From Pseudomonas sp. PH1b (GTDB lineage: Bacteria; Pseudomonadota; Gammaproteobacteria; Pseudomonadales; Pseudomonadaceae): 64,000 bases of DNA. Location: the NCBI RefSeq assembly GCF_000633395.1, contig NZ_AYMU01000007.1:310001-374000 (forward strand). The letters run 5' to 3'. Made by a program: the position numbers and the translations under genes. Under the pieces are notes generated by a model that had not been told where the DNA came from, did no database searches, and worked only from the letters and a program-made list of their open reading frames with translations. Numbering within the stretch: the first letter of the stretch is position 1; the number at the start of each line of letters is the position of its first letter. This document shows, piece by piece, positions 27,283-35,191 of this stretch.

Positions 27283-27903
27283 TCAGGGTTTTTCACCCTT
27301 GAAGCGGCGCAGTTCGATGTCCGCCAGGCAGGTACCCAGATCGCCCAGGTGATCGATGACCGAATGCACCCCCAAACCGAAGAGCTGCATGGTCGCCTTG
27401 CCGCGCTTGAGCTCGCGCTCGTGCTGGCTCAGGGCCTGCCATTCGCCGGGAGTCATGCCGCACAGAGAGCCGCAGGAGGCCAGGCCGATGGTCCAGAGGC
27501 CGGCATTGAGCCCCGACTGCAGCAGTTGCGGCTCGCCACTGACCAGTACGCAACCGTCCAGGCGTGAGACTTCAAGGGCCATCAGCGCTTGCCAGCAAGC
27601 ATCGGGTGCGGGCCAGGGGCTGGGCACAGCAGGCGCTGGCTGGATCCACTCCGGCAGGGTTGCGGCGAGGTGACGACTGCTGGCGGGCGGCAGTTGCTCC
27701 AGCCAGGCGCAGGGAATGCCTCGCTGTTGCAGATGGTGCAAGGTATCCAGGGCACCGGGGGTGGCGAGGGCCTGTTCCGGGCTGGGGGGCAGTGTGGCTT
27801 GCCGGCGCGTTCGTGCGCCGAAATCCACCAGGCAGCCACTGAGGCCGAAGAGCACGGCGGTCAATGGGCGTGCGGGCTGGGCTATGGCATCGGCGTGGGG
27901 CAT
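27283..27903 (-). CDS. HAD-like hydrolase, probably divergent
   Basis: A 206-residue soluble protein. Its N-terminus 'TAVLFGLSGCLVDFGARTRR' and later 'VLVSGEPQLLQSGLNAGLWTIGLA' follow the haloacid dehalogenase order seen in phosphonatase-like proteins. The canonical DxDxT nucleophile motif is replaced by FGLSGCLVD, so catalytic activity is doubtful. The start at 27903 has AGGGA upstream; longer in-frame starts (27951, 28002) do not. Its position corresponds to the PA2803/PA2804 region of P. aeruginosa. No substrate is inferred. Confidence 0.65.
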   Translation of the reverse strand: MPHADAIAQPARPLTAVLFGLSGCLVDFGARTRRQATLPPSPEQALATPGALDTLHHLQQRGIPCAWLEQLPPASSRHLAATLPEWIQPAPAVPSPWPAPDACWQALMALEVSRLDGCVLVSGEPQLLQSGLNAGLWTIGLASCGSLCGMTPGEWQALSQHERELKRGKATMQLFGLGVHSVIDHLGDLGTCLADIELRRFKGEKP

Positions 27904-28106
27904 ATCAACGTCCCTGAAATAGCTCAAGAGGCTAGCGGACAAAGATGACATGGGGGTGACAGCGAGGTGAATACCCTGCCCATTGAGGTACCTGGGTCGC
28001 ATCGGGCTTGTTGCAATGCTGCCTAAACCGGCATATCCGATTTATACTCCTGAGCTTACCCTCAGGGCATAGCCCCACGAGAGAACAATCCAAGGAGTTT
28101 CCTGCT

Positions 28107-28793
28107 ATGCGCTGGAGCCGTTATCTAGTTCCGCTATGTATGAGTGCCGGTGTGACGCTGGCTCCCTTTGCCGCCCAGGCGGCGGAAGAGGATCCGTGGG
28201 AAAGCGTCAACCGTCCGATCTTCACCTTCAACGACACGCTTGATACGTATGCTCTCAAGCCATTGGCCCAAGGCTACCAGGCTGTCACGCCACAGTTTCT
28301 TGAAGACGGCATCCACAACATGTTTCGCAACATCGGTGACGTCGGCAATCTGGCCAACGATATCCTCCAGGCCAAGCCGGGTGCAGCCGGTGTCGATACC
28401 GCGCGCCTGCTGATGAACACCACCCTGGGCCTGGCCGGCTTTTTCGATGTCGGCACCAAGATGGGCCTGCAGCGCAACGATGAAGACTTCGGCCAGACTC
28501 TCGGCTACTGGGGTGTGGGCAGTGGCCCTTACGTGATGCTGCCGTTTCTCGGCCCAAGCACCCTGCGTGACGCACCGGCCAAGTATGTCGACAGCTATAC
28601 CGAACCCTACCGTTACATGAACGACATTCCCGCGCGCAACATCACCATGGGCGTGGACATCGTCGATACTCGCGCCAGCTTGCTGTCGGCAGACAAGCTG
28701 ATCCGCGGCGACAAATACACCTTCATTCGCAATGCCTATCTGCAAAATCGCGAATTCAAGGTTAAGGACGGCAAGGTCGAAGACGATTTTTGA
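28107..28793 (+). CDS. mlaA: MlaA/VacJ family protein, apparently non-lipidated
   Basis: A 228-residue MlaA homologue, the outer-membrane component that removes misplaced phospholipids from the outer leaflet via MlaC and MlaBDEF. Family landmarks are 'DPWESVNRPIFTFND', 'NMFRNIGDVGNLANDILQ', 'DFGQTLGYWGVGSGPYVMLP' and 'STLRDAPAKYVD'. The leader (MRWSRYLVPLCMSAG..., ending AAQA) looks like a signal-peptidase I substrate and has no lipobox Cys after the hydrophobic core, unlike E. coli MlaA. The start has AAGGAG 9 nt upstream. It is monocistronic with a terminator. Confidence 0.93.
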   Translation: MRWSRYLVPLCMSAGVTLAPFAAQAAEEDPWESVNRPIFTFNDTLDTYALKPLAQGYQAVTPQFLEDGIHNMFRNIGDVGNLANDILQAKPGAAGVDTARLLMNTTLGLAGFFDVGTKMGLQRNDEDFGQTLGYWGVGSGPYVMLPFLGPSTLRDAPAKYVDSYTEPYRYMNDIPARNITMGVDIVDTRASLLSADKLIRGDKYTFIRNAYLQNREFKVKDGKVEDDF

Positions 28794-28818
28794 TCGTATT
28801 GCTCTCCAGCAGAAACTG

Positions 28819-28846
28819 AAAAGGCGGCCAGATGGCCGCCTTTTTT
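28819..28846 (+). terminator. Rho-independent terminator after mlaA
   Basis: AAAAGGCGGCCA pairs with TGGCCGCCTTTT and ends in a T6 run. Confidence 0.92.
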
Positions 28847-28861
28847 CATGGGATCCGAGTT

Positions 28862-29161
28862 TTACTTCATCTTAAGGATTGTAAGCCCAAGTTTCTGGCC
28901 GCCGCCCTCCAGCGGATTGACCCAGACCACTTCCGTCTCCGCTTCCAGTCCCTTCAGGGCGGCATGCTCCGAATCGATCCTGACACTCAGCAGGTCGCCG
29001 ACCTGGAACGAGCGGGGTGCCTGAACCTGCATGCCGCTGCTGGAAAGATCGATGCAGACGGCTTCGACCACCTGGCCCTGGTGGATCAGCGTGACCTCGG
29101 CATCCACCCGCATCCGGATGTAATCGCGCTTTTCATCGTAGTCACGCTGGTTTTGATTCAT
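28862..29161 (-). CDS. Short PilZ domain protein
   Basis: A 99-residue stand-alone PilZ domain. The c-di-GMP motifs are KRDYIRMRV (an RxxxR form) and DLSSSGMQV (DxSxxG), about 30 residues apart as expected. It is a likely single-domain c-di-GMP adaptor. The ATG at 29161 is preferred over one at 29170 because the purine-rich ribosome site fits better. It is convergent with mlaA. Confidence 0.85.
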   Translation of the reverse strand: MNQNQRDYDEKRDYIRMRVDAEVTLIHQGQVVEAVCIDLSSSGMQVQAPRSFQVGDLLSVRIDSEHAALKGLEAETEVVWVNPLEGGGQKLGLTILKMK

Positions 29162-29436
29162 GGGTTCCATCCTGCGATTGAGTTGCGGTTTTAGCGGTTT
29201 TTATAACTCCCGGTGATTTGCGGTGTAAAGACGTCAGGCGACCATCGGCATGAGCTTGAAACGCCCCGCGGATGGGAGTACCGTCTGCGCCTTAGAAGGG
29301 CACCTCTGATGATCGGGCGTGCAGGGCTCAAGGTCCTGGCGCCACTTGCAGAGTGGCTAGAAAGCGAATCCAGTAGCGTGCGCCAGGCCCCGGCCAAGCC
29401 ACCTACCCCAACCTAATTCTGGCGCCGTTTGCCCAC

Positions 29437-30621
29437 ATGCAAAAAACCAGTGCCACGCTGCTGATAATCGATGACGACGAAGTAGTGCGCGCGAGTCTCG
29501 CGGCCTATTTGGAAGACAGTGGCTTCAGCGTACTGCAGGCTGCCAATGGCCAGCAGGGTCTTCAGGTATTCGAGCGCGACAACCCCGATCTGGTGATCTG
29601 CGATCTGCGCATGCCGCAGATGGGCGGTCTCGAGCTTATCCGTCAAGTGACCGAAATGTCCCCGCAAACCCCGGTGATCGTGGTTTCGGGCGCGGGCGTG
29701 ATGAACGACGCCGTCGAGGCCCTGCGCCTGGGGGCTGCGGACTACCTGATCAAGCCGTTGGAAGACCTGGCAGTGCTCGAGCATTCGGTGCGCCGGGCCC
29801 TGGATCGTGCGCGCCTGTTGCTGGAAAACCAGCGCTATCGGGAGAAGCTGGAAGCCGCCAACCGTGAGCTCGAGGCCAGCCTCAATCTGCTTCAGGAAGA
29901 CCAGAACGCCGGCCGCCAGGTGCAGATGAACATGTTGCCGACCAGCCCCTGGTCGATCGACGAATTCAACTTTGCTCACCAGATCATCCCGTCGTTGTAC
30001 CTGTCGGGGGATTTTGTCGACTATTTCCGTGTCGACGAACGCCGGGTCGCCTTCTATCTGGCGGATGTTTCCGGCCATGGCGCGTCTTCGGCCTTTGTCA
30101 CCGTACTGTTGAAGTTCATGACCACGCGCCTGCTGTTCGAATCCAAGCGCAACGGCACATTGCCGGAATTCAAGCCTTCGGAAGTACTGGGCCATATCAA
30201 CCGTGGCCTGATCAGCTGTAAGCTGGGCAAACACGTCACGATGGTCGGTGGAGTCATCGACGAGGAGACAGGTTTGTTGACTTATAGCATTGGCGGGCAC
30301 TTGCCGTTGCCGGTGTTGTACACGCCAGACAATGTAAGTTATCTGGAAGGGCGTGGTTTGCCAGTGGGCCTGTTCGGCGAGGCGACCTATGAAGACCACA
30401 TCCTGGAGTTGCCGCCGGTGTTCAGCCTGACGCTGATGTCCGACGGTATTCTGGACCTTTTGCCCGAACCTACACTCAAAGAAAAAGAAGCAGCCTTGCC
30501 TGAGCGGGTGAGAGCAGCGGGCGGTAGCCTGGATGGCCTGCGGCAAGTTTTTGGATTGGCCACGCTAGGGGAGATGCCGGATGATATCGCCCTGTTAGTG
30601 TTGAGCAGGAACCTTCAATGA
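29437..30621 (+). CDS. rssB: Response regulator with PP2C/SpoIIE phosphatase output (RssB-like)
   Basis: A 394-residue protein. The N-terminal receiver domain has phosphoacceptor Asp56 (LVICDLRMP) and switch Lys in 'DYLIKPLED'. A helical linker (about 125-165) leads to a PP2C-type Ser/Thr phosphatase domain ('FYLADVSGHGASSAFVTVLL', 'MSDGILDLLPEP', 'PDDIALLVL'). It probably dephosphorylates the anti-sigma antagonist encoded next, so receiver phosphorylation would control a partner switch. The symbol follows the PA2798-PA2797 pair. Confidence 0.88.
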   Translation: MQKTSATLLIIDDDEVVRASLAAYLEDSGFSVLQAANGQQGLQVFERDNPDLVICDLRMPQMGGLELIRQVTEMSPQTPVIVVSGAGVMNDAVEALRLGAADYLIKPLEDLAVLEHSVRRALDRARLLLENQRYREKLEAANRELEASLNLLQEDQNAGRQVQMNMLPTSPWSIDEFNFAHQIIPSLYLSGDFVDYFRVDERRVAFYLADVSGHGASSAFVTVLLKFMTTRLLFESKRNGTLPEFKPSEVLGHINRGLISCKLGKHVTMVGGVIDEETGLLTYSIGGHLPLPVLYTPDNVSYLEGRGLPVGLFGEATYEDHILELPPVFSLTLMSDGILDLLPEPTLKEKEAALPERVRAAGGSLDGLRQVFGLATLGEMPDDIALLVLSRNLQ

Positions 30622-31100
30622 GTACCGGTAGAATCCAGTTCGCCGAGCAGGATGGCACTTTCGTCCTGAAGTTCGTCGGTGAAGTGCGCCTGACCTTGTG
30701 TTCGGCGCTGGATGCGACTATTGAGCGAATTTTTACAGCGCTGAATTTCTCGGCAATCGTCATCGACCTGACTGAAACCCGCAGCATCGACAGCACCACC
30801 CTGGGCCTGCTGGCCAAGTTGTCGATCCTGTCGCGGCAGAAAATCGGCCTGTTGCCAACCGTCGTCACCACCCATGAGGACATTACCCGGTTGTTGCAGT
30901 CGATGGGCTTCGATCAGGTGTTCAACATCGTCGATCGCCCGATTCCCTGCCCGGAGTGTCTGACCGACCTGCCGTCCCAGGACCAGTCGGAAGAAGTGGT
31001 ACGGGTCAAGGTCCTGGAGGCCCACAAGATCCTCATGGGCCTCAACGACTCCAACCGTGAAGCCTTCCATGACCTGGTGAATGCCCTGGAACGCCCCTGA
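30618..31100 (+). CDS. rssC: STAS-domain anti-sigma factor antagonist (RssC-like)
   Basis: A 160-residue protein. The STAS domain (residues about 1-100) contains the phosphorylatable site in 'TRSIDSTTLGLLAKLS'; a C-terminal extension of about 50 residues is family-specific. Its ATG overlaps the rssB stop (ATGA), so the phosphatase and its presumed substrate are translationally coupled. In the related system this controls stress or surface-growth responses. A terminator follows. Confidence 0.88.
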   Translation: MSTGRIQFAEQDGTFVLKFVGEVRLTLCSALDATIERIFTALNFSAIVIDLTETRSIDSTTLGLLAKLSILSRQKIGLLPTVVTTHEDITRLLQSMGFDQVFNIVDRPIPCPECLTDLPSQDQSEEVVRVKVLEAHKILMGLNDSNREAFHDLVNALERP

Positions 31101-31120
31101 CCGGCTGACCCACAGCGCAT

Positions 31121-31155
31121 AAAAAAGGGCGAACCCTCATGGGTTCGCCCTTTTT
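31121..31155. terminator. Bidirectional terminator between rssC and tal
   Basis: AAAAAGGGCGAACCC pairs with GGGTTCGCCCTTTTT across TCAT. A- and T-runs on the two sides serve both convergent genes. Confidence 0.93.
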
Positions 31156-31172
31156 GCATTGGCGTTTGCCCG

Positions 31173-32099
31173 TCAGAGCTTGGCGGCCAGCAGGGCTTCG
31201 AGTTTCTCCTGGTCGCGGGCGAACTGGCGAATGCCCTCGGCCAGTTTCTCAGTGGCCATGGCGTCTTCGTTGGAGGCCCAGCGGAACTGCGATTCATTCA
31301 GGCTCTGGCGGGGTTCACCGGTCTTGCCCGGGCTCAGCTTGCGTTCCAGCTTGCCGGTGTCGGCGGCCAGTTTCTCGATCAGGTCCGGGCTGATGGTCAG
31401 ACGGTCGCAACCGGCCAGTTGCTCGATCTGGTTCAGATTGCGGAAGCTGGCACCCATGACCACGGTCTTGTAGTCATTGGCCTTGTAGTAGTTGTAGATA
31501 CGGGTGACCGACTGTACGCCCGGATCATCGGCGCCGGTGTAGTCGTTGCCATTGGCCTTCTTGTACCAGTCGTAGATCCGGCCGACGAAGGGCGAGATCA
31601 GGAACACCCCGGCTTCGGCGCAGGCAACGGCCTGGGCGAAGGAGAACAGCAGGGTCAGGTTGGTCTGGATGCCTTCGCGCTCCAGTTTTTCGGCCGCGCG
31701 GATGCCTTCCCAGGTTGAGGCGATCTTGATCAGTACCCGATCACGGCCTACGCCGGCCTTTTCATACAGCTCGATCAGGCGATGAGCACGCTTGAGCATG
31801 GCATCGGTGTCGAACGACAGGCGGGCGTCCACCTCGGTGGAAATACGGCCTGGAATGACCTTGAGAATCTCCTGGCCGACGGCAACGCCAAAACGATCGC
31901 TGGCCAGGCCGACATCGCCTTTGCAGTCGCTGACGCAGGCATTTAGCAAGTCGGCATAACCTGGAATGGCCGCGGCCTTGAGCAGCAGCGAAGGGTTGGT
32001 GGTGGCATCCACCGGCTTGACCCGGGCGATGGCGTCGAAGTCGCCGGTATCGGCCACCACGGTGGTGATTTTCTTCAGTTGTTCCAGCTTGGAAGTCAT
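31173..32099 (-). CDS. tal: Transaldolase
   Basis: A 308-residue class I aldolase of the pentose phosphate pathway. It moves a dihydroxyacetone unit from sedoheptulose 7-phosphate to glyceraldehyde 3-phosphate. Motifs are '[13 protein letters not shown]' and the Schiff-base Lys125 in 'RVLIKIAST'. The ATG at 32099 is preferred over an upstream frame extension. It lies next to dusA, as in other Pseudomonas. Confidence 0.96.
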   Translation of the reverse strand: MTSKLEQLKKITTVVADTGDFDAIARVKPVDATTNPSLLLKAAAIPGYADLLNACVSDCKGDVGLASDRFGVAVGQEILKVIPGRISTEVDARLSFDTDAMLKRAHRLIELYEKAGVGRDRVLIKIASTWEGIRAAEKLEREGIQTNLTLLFSFAQAVACAEAGVFLISPFVGRIYDWYKKANGNDYTGADDPGVQSVTRIYNYYKANDYKTVVMGASFRNLNQIEQLAGCDRLTISPDLIEKLAADTGKLERKLSPGKTGEPRQSLNESQFRWASNEDAMATEKLAEGIRQFARDQEKLEALLAAKL

Positions 32100-32242
32100 G
32101 AGCGTGCTCTGTCCTATGGGTCTGATGACATTACCCGAGCGCCGCCAGGCGCTCAAGGGCGCGGAATGCTTACTACGGCCCCAAAGGCAACGACCTGAAA
32201 ACAGGCGTTTGAATGCTGGGGCGCCATCCAGATAGATAGGAT

Positions 32243-32272
32243 GTCAAAAGCCGGATCAGGTTCAACCCGGCT
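32243..32272 (-). terminator. Rho-independent terminator after dusA
   Basis: On the minus strand AGCCGG pairs with CCGGCT and is followed by TTTTGAC, 5 nt after the dusA stop. Confidence 0.7.
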
Positions 32273-32277
32273 GACGG

Positions 32278-33288
32278 TTAGCGCCCTTCAAGCAACTGTC
32301 CGGCCTGATCCAGCAGGGCCAGTGGGTCCTTGGTCTTGTGAATATCCACCGACAGCAGCTGGCGGAACTTGCGCGCGCCCGGGAAGCCGGTGCCCAGCCC
32401 CAGCACATGGCGAGTAATGTGGTGCATGGCACCGCCGGAAGCCAGGTGCTCGGCGATATAGGGCCGCAGTTGGGCCAGGGCCTGGGCCCTGGAAATCACG
32501 GGCGCGGTGCTGCCAAACAGTTGCTGGTCAACGTCGGCCAGCAGATAGGGGTTGTGATAGGCCTCGCGCCCGAGCATCACCCCATCGAAGGTCTGCAGGT
32601 GCTCGTGACAGGCCTCGAGCGTCTTGATTCCACCATTGAGGATGATCTCCAGCTGCGCAAAGTCAGCCTTCAATTGCGCCGCCACGTCGTAGCGCAGCGG
32701 TGGAATATCGCGGTTTTCCTTGGGGGACAGACCTTCGAGGATGGCGATCCGTGCATGTACGGTAAAACTGGTGCAGCCCGCTTCATGGACCTGGCCGACG
32801 AAATCGCAGAGTTCGGCATAACTGTCACGCCCATTGATCCCGATCCGATGCTTGACCGTCACCGGGATAGACACCGCATCGCGCATCGCCTTCACGCAGT
32901 CGGCCACCAGCGCCGGGTGTGCCATCAGGCAGGCACCGATCATGTTGTTCTGTACCCGGTCACTGGGACAGCCGACATTGAGGTTGACCTCGTCGTAGCC
33001 GTGTTCCTGGGCCATGCGGGCGCAGGTCGCCAGGTCCGCCGGAGTACTGCCGCCCAGTTGCAGTGCCAGAGGGTGCTCGGACTGGTGATAACGCAGAAAA
33101 CGTTCGTGATCGCCATTGAGCAAGGCCCCAGTGGTGACCATCTCGGTATAGAGCAGGGTGTGCTTGGACAGCAAGCGCAGGAAATAGCGGCAGTGACGGT
33201 CCGTCCAATCCATCATCGGCGCGACAGAAAACCTCCTAGATACCGAATTTGCTTGGGGTGCTAGGTTTTCTGCGGGTTTCGTCGACAT
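32278..33288 (-). CDS. dusA: tRNA-dihydrouridine synthase A; prophage integration target
   Basis: A 336-residue FMN- and NADPH-dependent enzyme that reduces U20/U20a in tRNA D-loops. The conserved body starts at RRFSVAPMMDWTD (residue 18); the catalytic Cys lies in 'NLNVGCPSDRVQ'. The first ~17 residues (MSTKPAENLAPQANSVS) are encoded across the phage attachment site, so the prophage probably supplies the start codon, promoter and N-terminus while keeping the gene functional. Only a weak ribosome site is seen before the ATG. dusA is a known integration target for tyrosine-recombinase prophages. Confidence 0.93.
   Translation of the reverse strand: MSTKPAENLAPQANSVSRRFSVAPMMDWTDRHCRYFLRLLSKHTLLYTEMVTTGALLNGDHERFLRYHQSEHPLALQLGGSTPADLATCARMAQEHGYDEVNLNVGCPSDRVQNNMIGACLMAHPALVADCVKAMRDAVSIPVTVKHRIGINGRDSYAELCDFVGQVHEAGCTSFTVHARIAILEGLSPKENRDIPPLRYDVAAQLKADFAQLEIILNGGIKTLEACHEHLQTFDGVMLGREAYHNPYLLADVDQQLFGSTAPVISRAQALAQLRPYIAEHLASGGAMHHITRHVLGLGTGFPGARKFRQLLSVDIHKTKDPLALLDQAGQLLEGR
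33226..33271. other. Prophage attachment site (dusA-proximal copy)
   Basis: AGAAAACCT at 33226-33234 and AGGTTTTCT at 33263-33271 form a 9-bp inverted repeat about a 28-bp centre, exactly where the conserved DusA coding sequence ends and phage DNA begins. The layout fits core-type integrase sites flanking a crossover. The partner att copy should lie beyond the right edge of the window. Confidence 0.65.
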
Positions 33289-33345
33289 TTCCTATTTTCT
33301 CTTTTACTACTGTTTCACACCGTTTTTGCTTATTTCTGAGAGGTC

Positions 33346-33384
33346 GTTGCTACAATGTAGCAACTCAAATCAGTCATGTAGCAA
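33346..33384 (+). promoter_or_regulatory. Palindrome and extra half-site at the integrase promoter
   Basis: GTTGCTACAATGTAGCAAC (33346-33364) is a perfect palindrome about a central A. A third TGTAGCAA lies at 33377-33384, 21 bp on from the second arm. TACAAT inside the palindrome could be a -10 with TTGCTT at 33326-33331 (19-bp spacer). The site could bind a repressor, Int or an excisionase. Confidence 0.55.
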
Positions 33385-33388
33385 AATC

Positions 33389-34531
33389 ATGGGCTCTATC
33401 ACCGTTCGCAAGCGCAAGGATGGCTCTGCAGCGTACACCGCACAGATCCGCATCATGCAAAAGGGCGTCACAGTTTATCAGGAAAGCCAGACGTTCGACC
33501 GCAAGGCTACGGCGCAAGCGTGGATTAGAAAGCGCGAGGCCGAGCTGCACGAGCCCGGAGCTATTGAGAAGGCCAGCAGGGGCGGCGTCTCCATTAAAGA
33601 GATGATTGATCAGTACCTTAAGCAGTATGAAAAACTGCGGCCGCTTGGAAAGACCAAGCGCGCAACACTCAATGCGATTAAAGAGTCATGGCTTGGCGAA
33701 GTGACCGATGCCGAGTTGACCAGTCAGAAGCTGGTCGAATATGCGGTTTGGCGCATGGAGACTTTCGGCATCCAGGCGCAGACTGTTGGTAACGACCTTG
33801 CCCACCTTGGGGCGGTGCTTTCAGTCGCCAGGCCGGCCTGGGGCTATGACGTAGACCCTCATGCAATGTCGGATGCGCGGAAGGTGCTGCGGAAAATGGG
33901 CGCTGTCAGCAGAAGCCGCGAGCGCAACCGGCGGCCGACCCTGGACGAACTTGATCGAATCCTGACGTACTTTGAGCAGATGCGTGATCGCCGTCGGCAA
34001 GAGATCGATATGCTGAGGGTAATCGTGTTTGCGCTGTTTTCTACCCGGCGACAGGAAGAGATCACGCGCATTCGTTGGGATGCGCTTAATGATAAGGAAC
34101 AGTCCGCCCTGGTTACTGACATGAAGAACCCGGGACAGAAGTATGGGAACGACGTCTGGTGCAACATGCCTATCGAGGCCTGGCGCGTTCTACAGTCAAT
34201 GCCTCGGGTGGCTGATGAGGTGTTTCCCTACAATGCGCGCTCGATCTCGGCATCTTTCACTCGGGCCTGCAATTTCCTGGAGATTGATGATCTGCATTTC
34301 CATGACTTGCGTCACGATGGCGTAAGCCGGTTGTTTGAAATGGGGTGGGATATCCCGAAGGTGGCCAGCGTATCCGGCCACCGGGATTGGAACTCGATGC
34401 GGCGCTATACGCACCTTAGAGGGAATGGCGATCCATATACCGGGTGGTCATGGGTCGAAAAGGTGATAGCGGGCCCCGTGATCGAGGCCCAAATGCGGGT
34501 TAAGAGACGCGCCGTAAGCCGCGCCCCATGA
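33389..34531 (+). CDS. int: Tyrosine site-specific integrase (dusA-type)
   Basis: A 380-residue phage integrase. The N-terminal AP2-like arm-binding region (residues about 1-60) has 'MGSITVRKRKDGS'; the SAM-like core-binding domain runs about 65-165; the catalytic domain follows. Catalytic residues visible: Arg221 (STRRQEE), His305-x2-Arg308 (HDLR), His331 (SGHRDW) and the nucleophile Tyr340 (RRYTHL). The ATG at 33389 is the only good start. It lies at the phage end next to dusA and reads away from it, the usual layout of dusA prophages. Its 3' end overlaps the convergent prtN-like gene by 32 nt. Confidence 0.95.
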   Translation: MGSITVRKRKDGSAAYTAQIRIMQKGVTVYQESQTFDRKATAQAWIRKREAELHEPGAIEKASRGGVSIKEMIDQYLKQYEKLRPLGKTKRATLNAIKESWLGEVTDAELTSQKLVEYAVWRMETFGIQAQTVGNDLAHLGAVLSVARPAWGYDVDPHAMSDARKVLRKMGAVSRSRERNRRPTLDELDRILTYFEQMRDRRRQEIDMLRVIVFALFSTRRQEEITRIRWDALNDKEQSALVTDMKNPGQKYGNDVWCNMPIEAWRVLQSMPRVADEVFPYNARSISASFTRACNFLEIDDLHFHDLRHDGVSRLFEMGWDIPKVASVSGHRDWNSMRRYTHLRGNGDPYTGWSWVEKVIAGPVIEAQMRVKRRAVSRAP

Positions 34532-34781
34532 GCTTGTCATGCTCGCTCTTTGCCTTGGCATGTTGCGCATCGAGGTAGGCCGCCAAGTCATTTAGGTGTA
34601 CCCCTCGGGCAGCCTTCTGGCTGGATTCTATGCAAACAAGCGGTAGGTTGATCTCGCCCCTGGCTACCTTGCCCTTCATCTTCTCGGGTGTCAGGTGGCA
34701 GAAGTAATCGAGGCAGACGCGCTCAAGGGGGATAATCACCTGGCCGCCATATTGGGCCATAAGTAGGAAGGAAGTATTCAT
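34500..34781 (-). CDS. PrtN-family pyocin/prophage activator, copy 1
   Basis: A 93-residue protein with strong likeness to the PrtN family: 'MNTSFLLMAQYGGQVIIPLE', then 'RVCLDYFCHLTPEKM', 'INLPLVCIESSQKAARGVHL' and 'DLAAYLDAQHAKA'. In P. aeruginosa, PrtN binds P boxes and switches on R- and F-pyocin genes when RecA triggers cleavage of PrtR. It ends the leftward operon, overlapping the previous gene by ATGA. Its likely targets here are the late genes, whose promoter carries a P-box-like repeat. The assignment rests on motif order. Confidence 0.82.
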   Translation of the reverse strand: MNTSFLLMAQYGGQVIIPLERVCLDYFCHLTPEKMKGKVARGEINLPLVCIESSQKAARGVHLNDLAAYLDAQHAKAKSEHDKLMGRGLRRVS

Positions 34782-35191
34782 TGCTTACCTCCCAGGGCGC
34801 TGGCCAGAATTTCGTCGAACTCCTCGATGGCGAGGGGCTGTGGCGGCTTGCCAGGGTGAAACTGAGTATGTACCCACTTGATGCCCTGGTAGGTGACGGC
34901 GACATGTATGTCACCGACGATTAGCTGGCAGGGCTTGCCACTTGCAGCGGCGTCTTCCATCGCTTCCCGTAATTTTGAGTAGTAAGTCACGGGCATGATC
35001 AGGTGAGCCGTTGACTTCCTTCCTTCTGCGAAATAAGCCTGTATCGCATCACCATAATGCGTGTCTGGATTGTCTAGCACTTCTTCTAGCAGTCGTTCGG
35101 CGTAGCGAAGTCGAAGGGCGGCAGGCTCTTTGTTCCTGTTGTCGCAGGCCTGTAGGAGTTGTTTGCAGTTGCACAGAGGGTTACGGCTCAT
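34778..35191 (-). CDS. Hypothetical phage protein
   Basis: A 137-residue soluble protein I do not recognise. The N-terminal half is basic and helical with a CxC element ('NPLCNCKQLLQAC'); the C-terminal half looks alpha/beta ('CQLIVGDIHVAVTYQGIKWVH'). It lies between the methyltransferase and the prtN-like gene, overlapping both start-stop junctions by 4 nt, so it belongs to the leftward operon. Confidence 0.75.
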   Translation of the reverse strand: MSRNPLCNCKQLLQACDNRNKEPAALRLRYAERLLEEVLDNPDTHYGDAIQAYFAEGRKSTAHLIMPVTYYSKLREAMEDAAASGKPCQLIVGDIHVAVTYQGIKWVHTQFHPGKPPQPLAIEEFDEILASALGGKQ

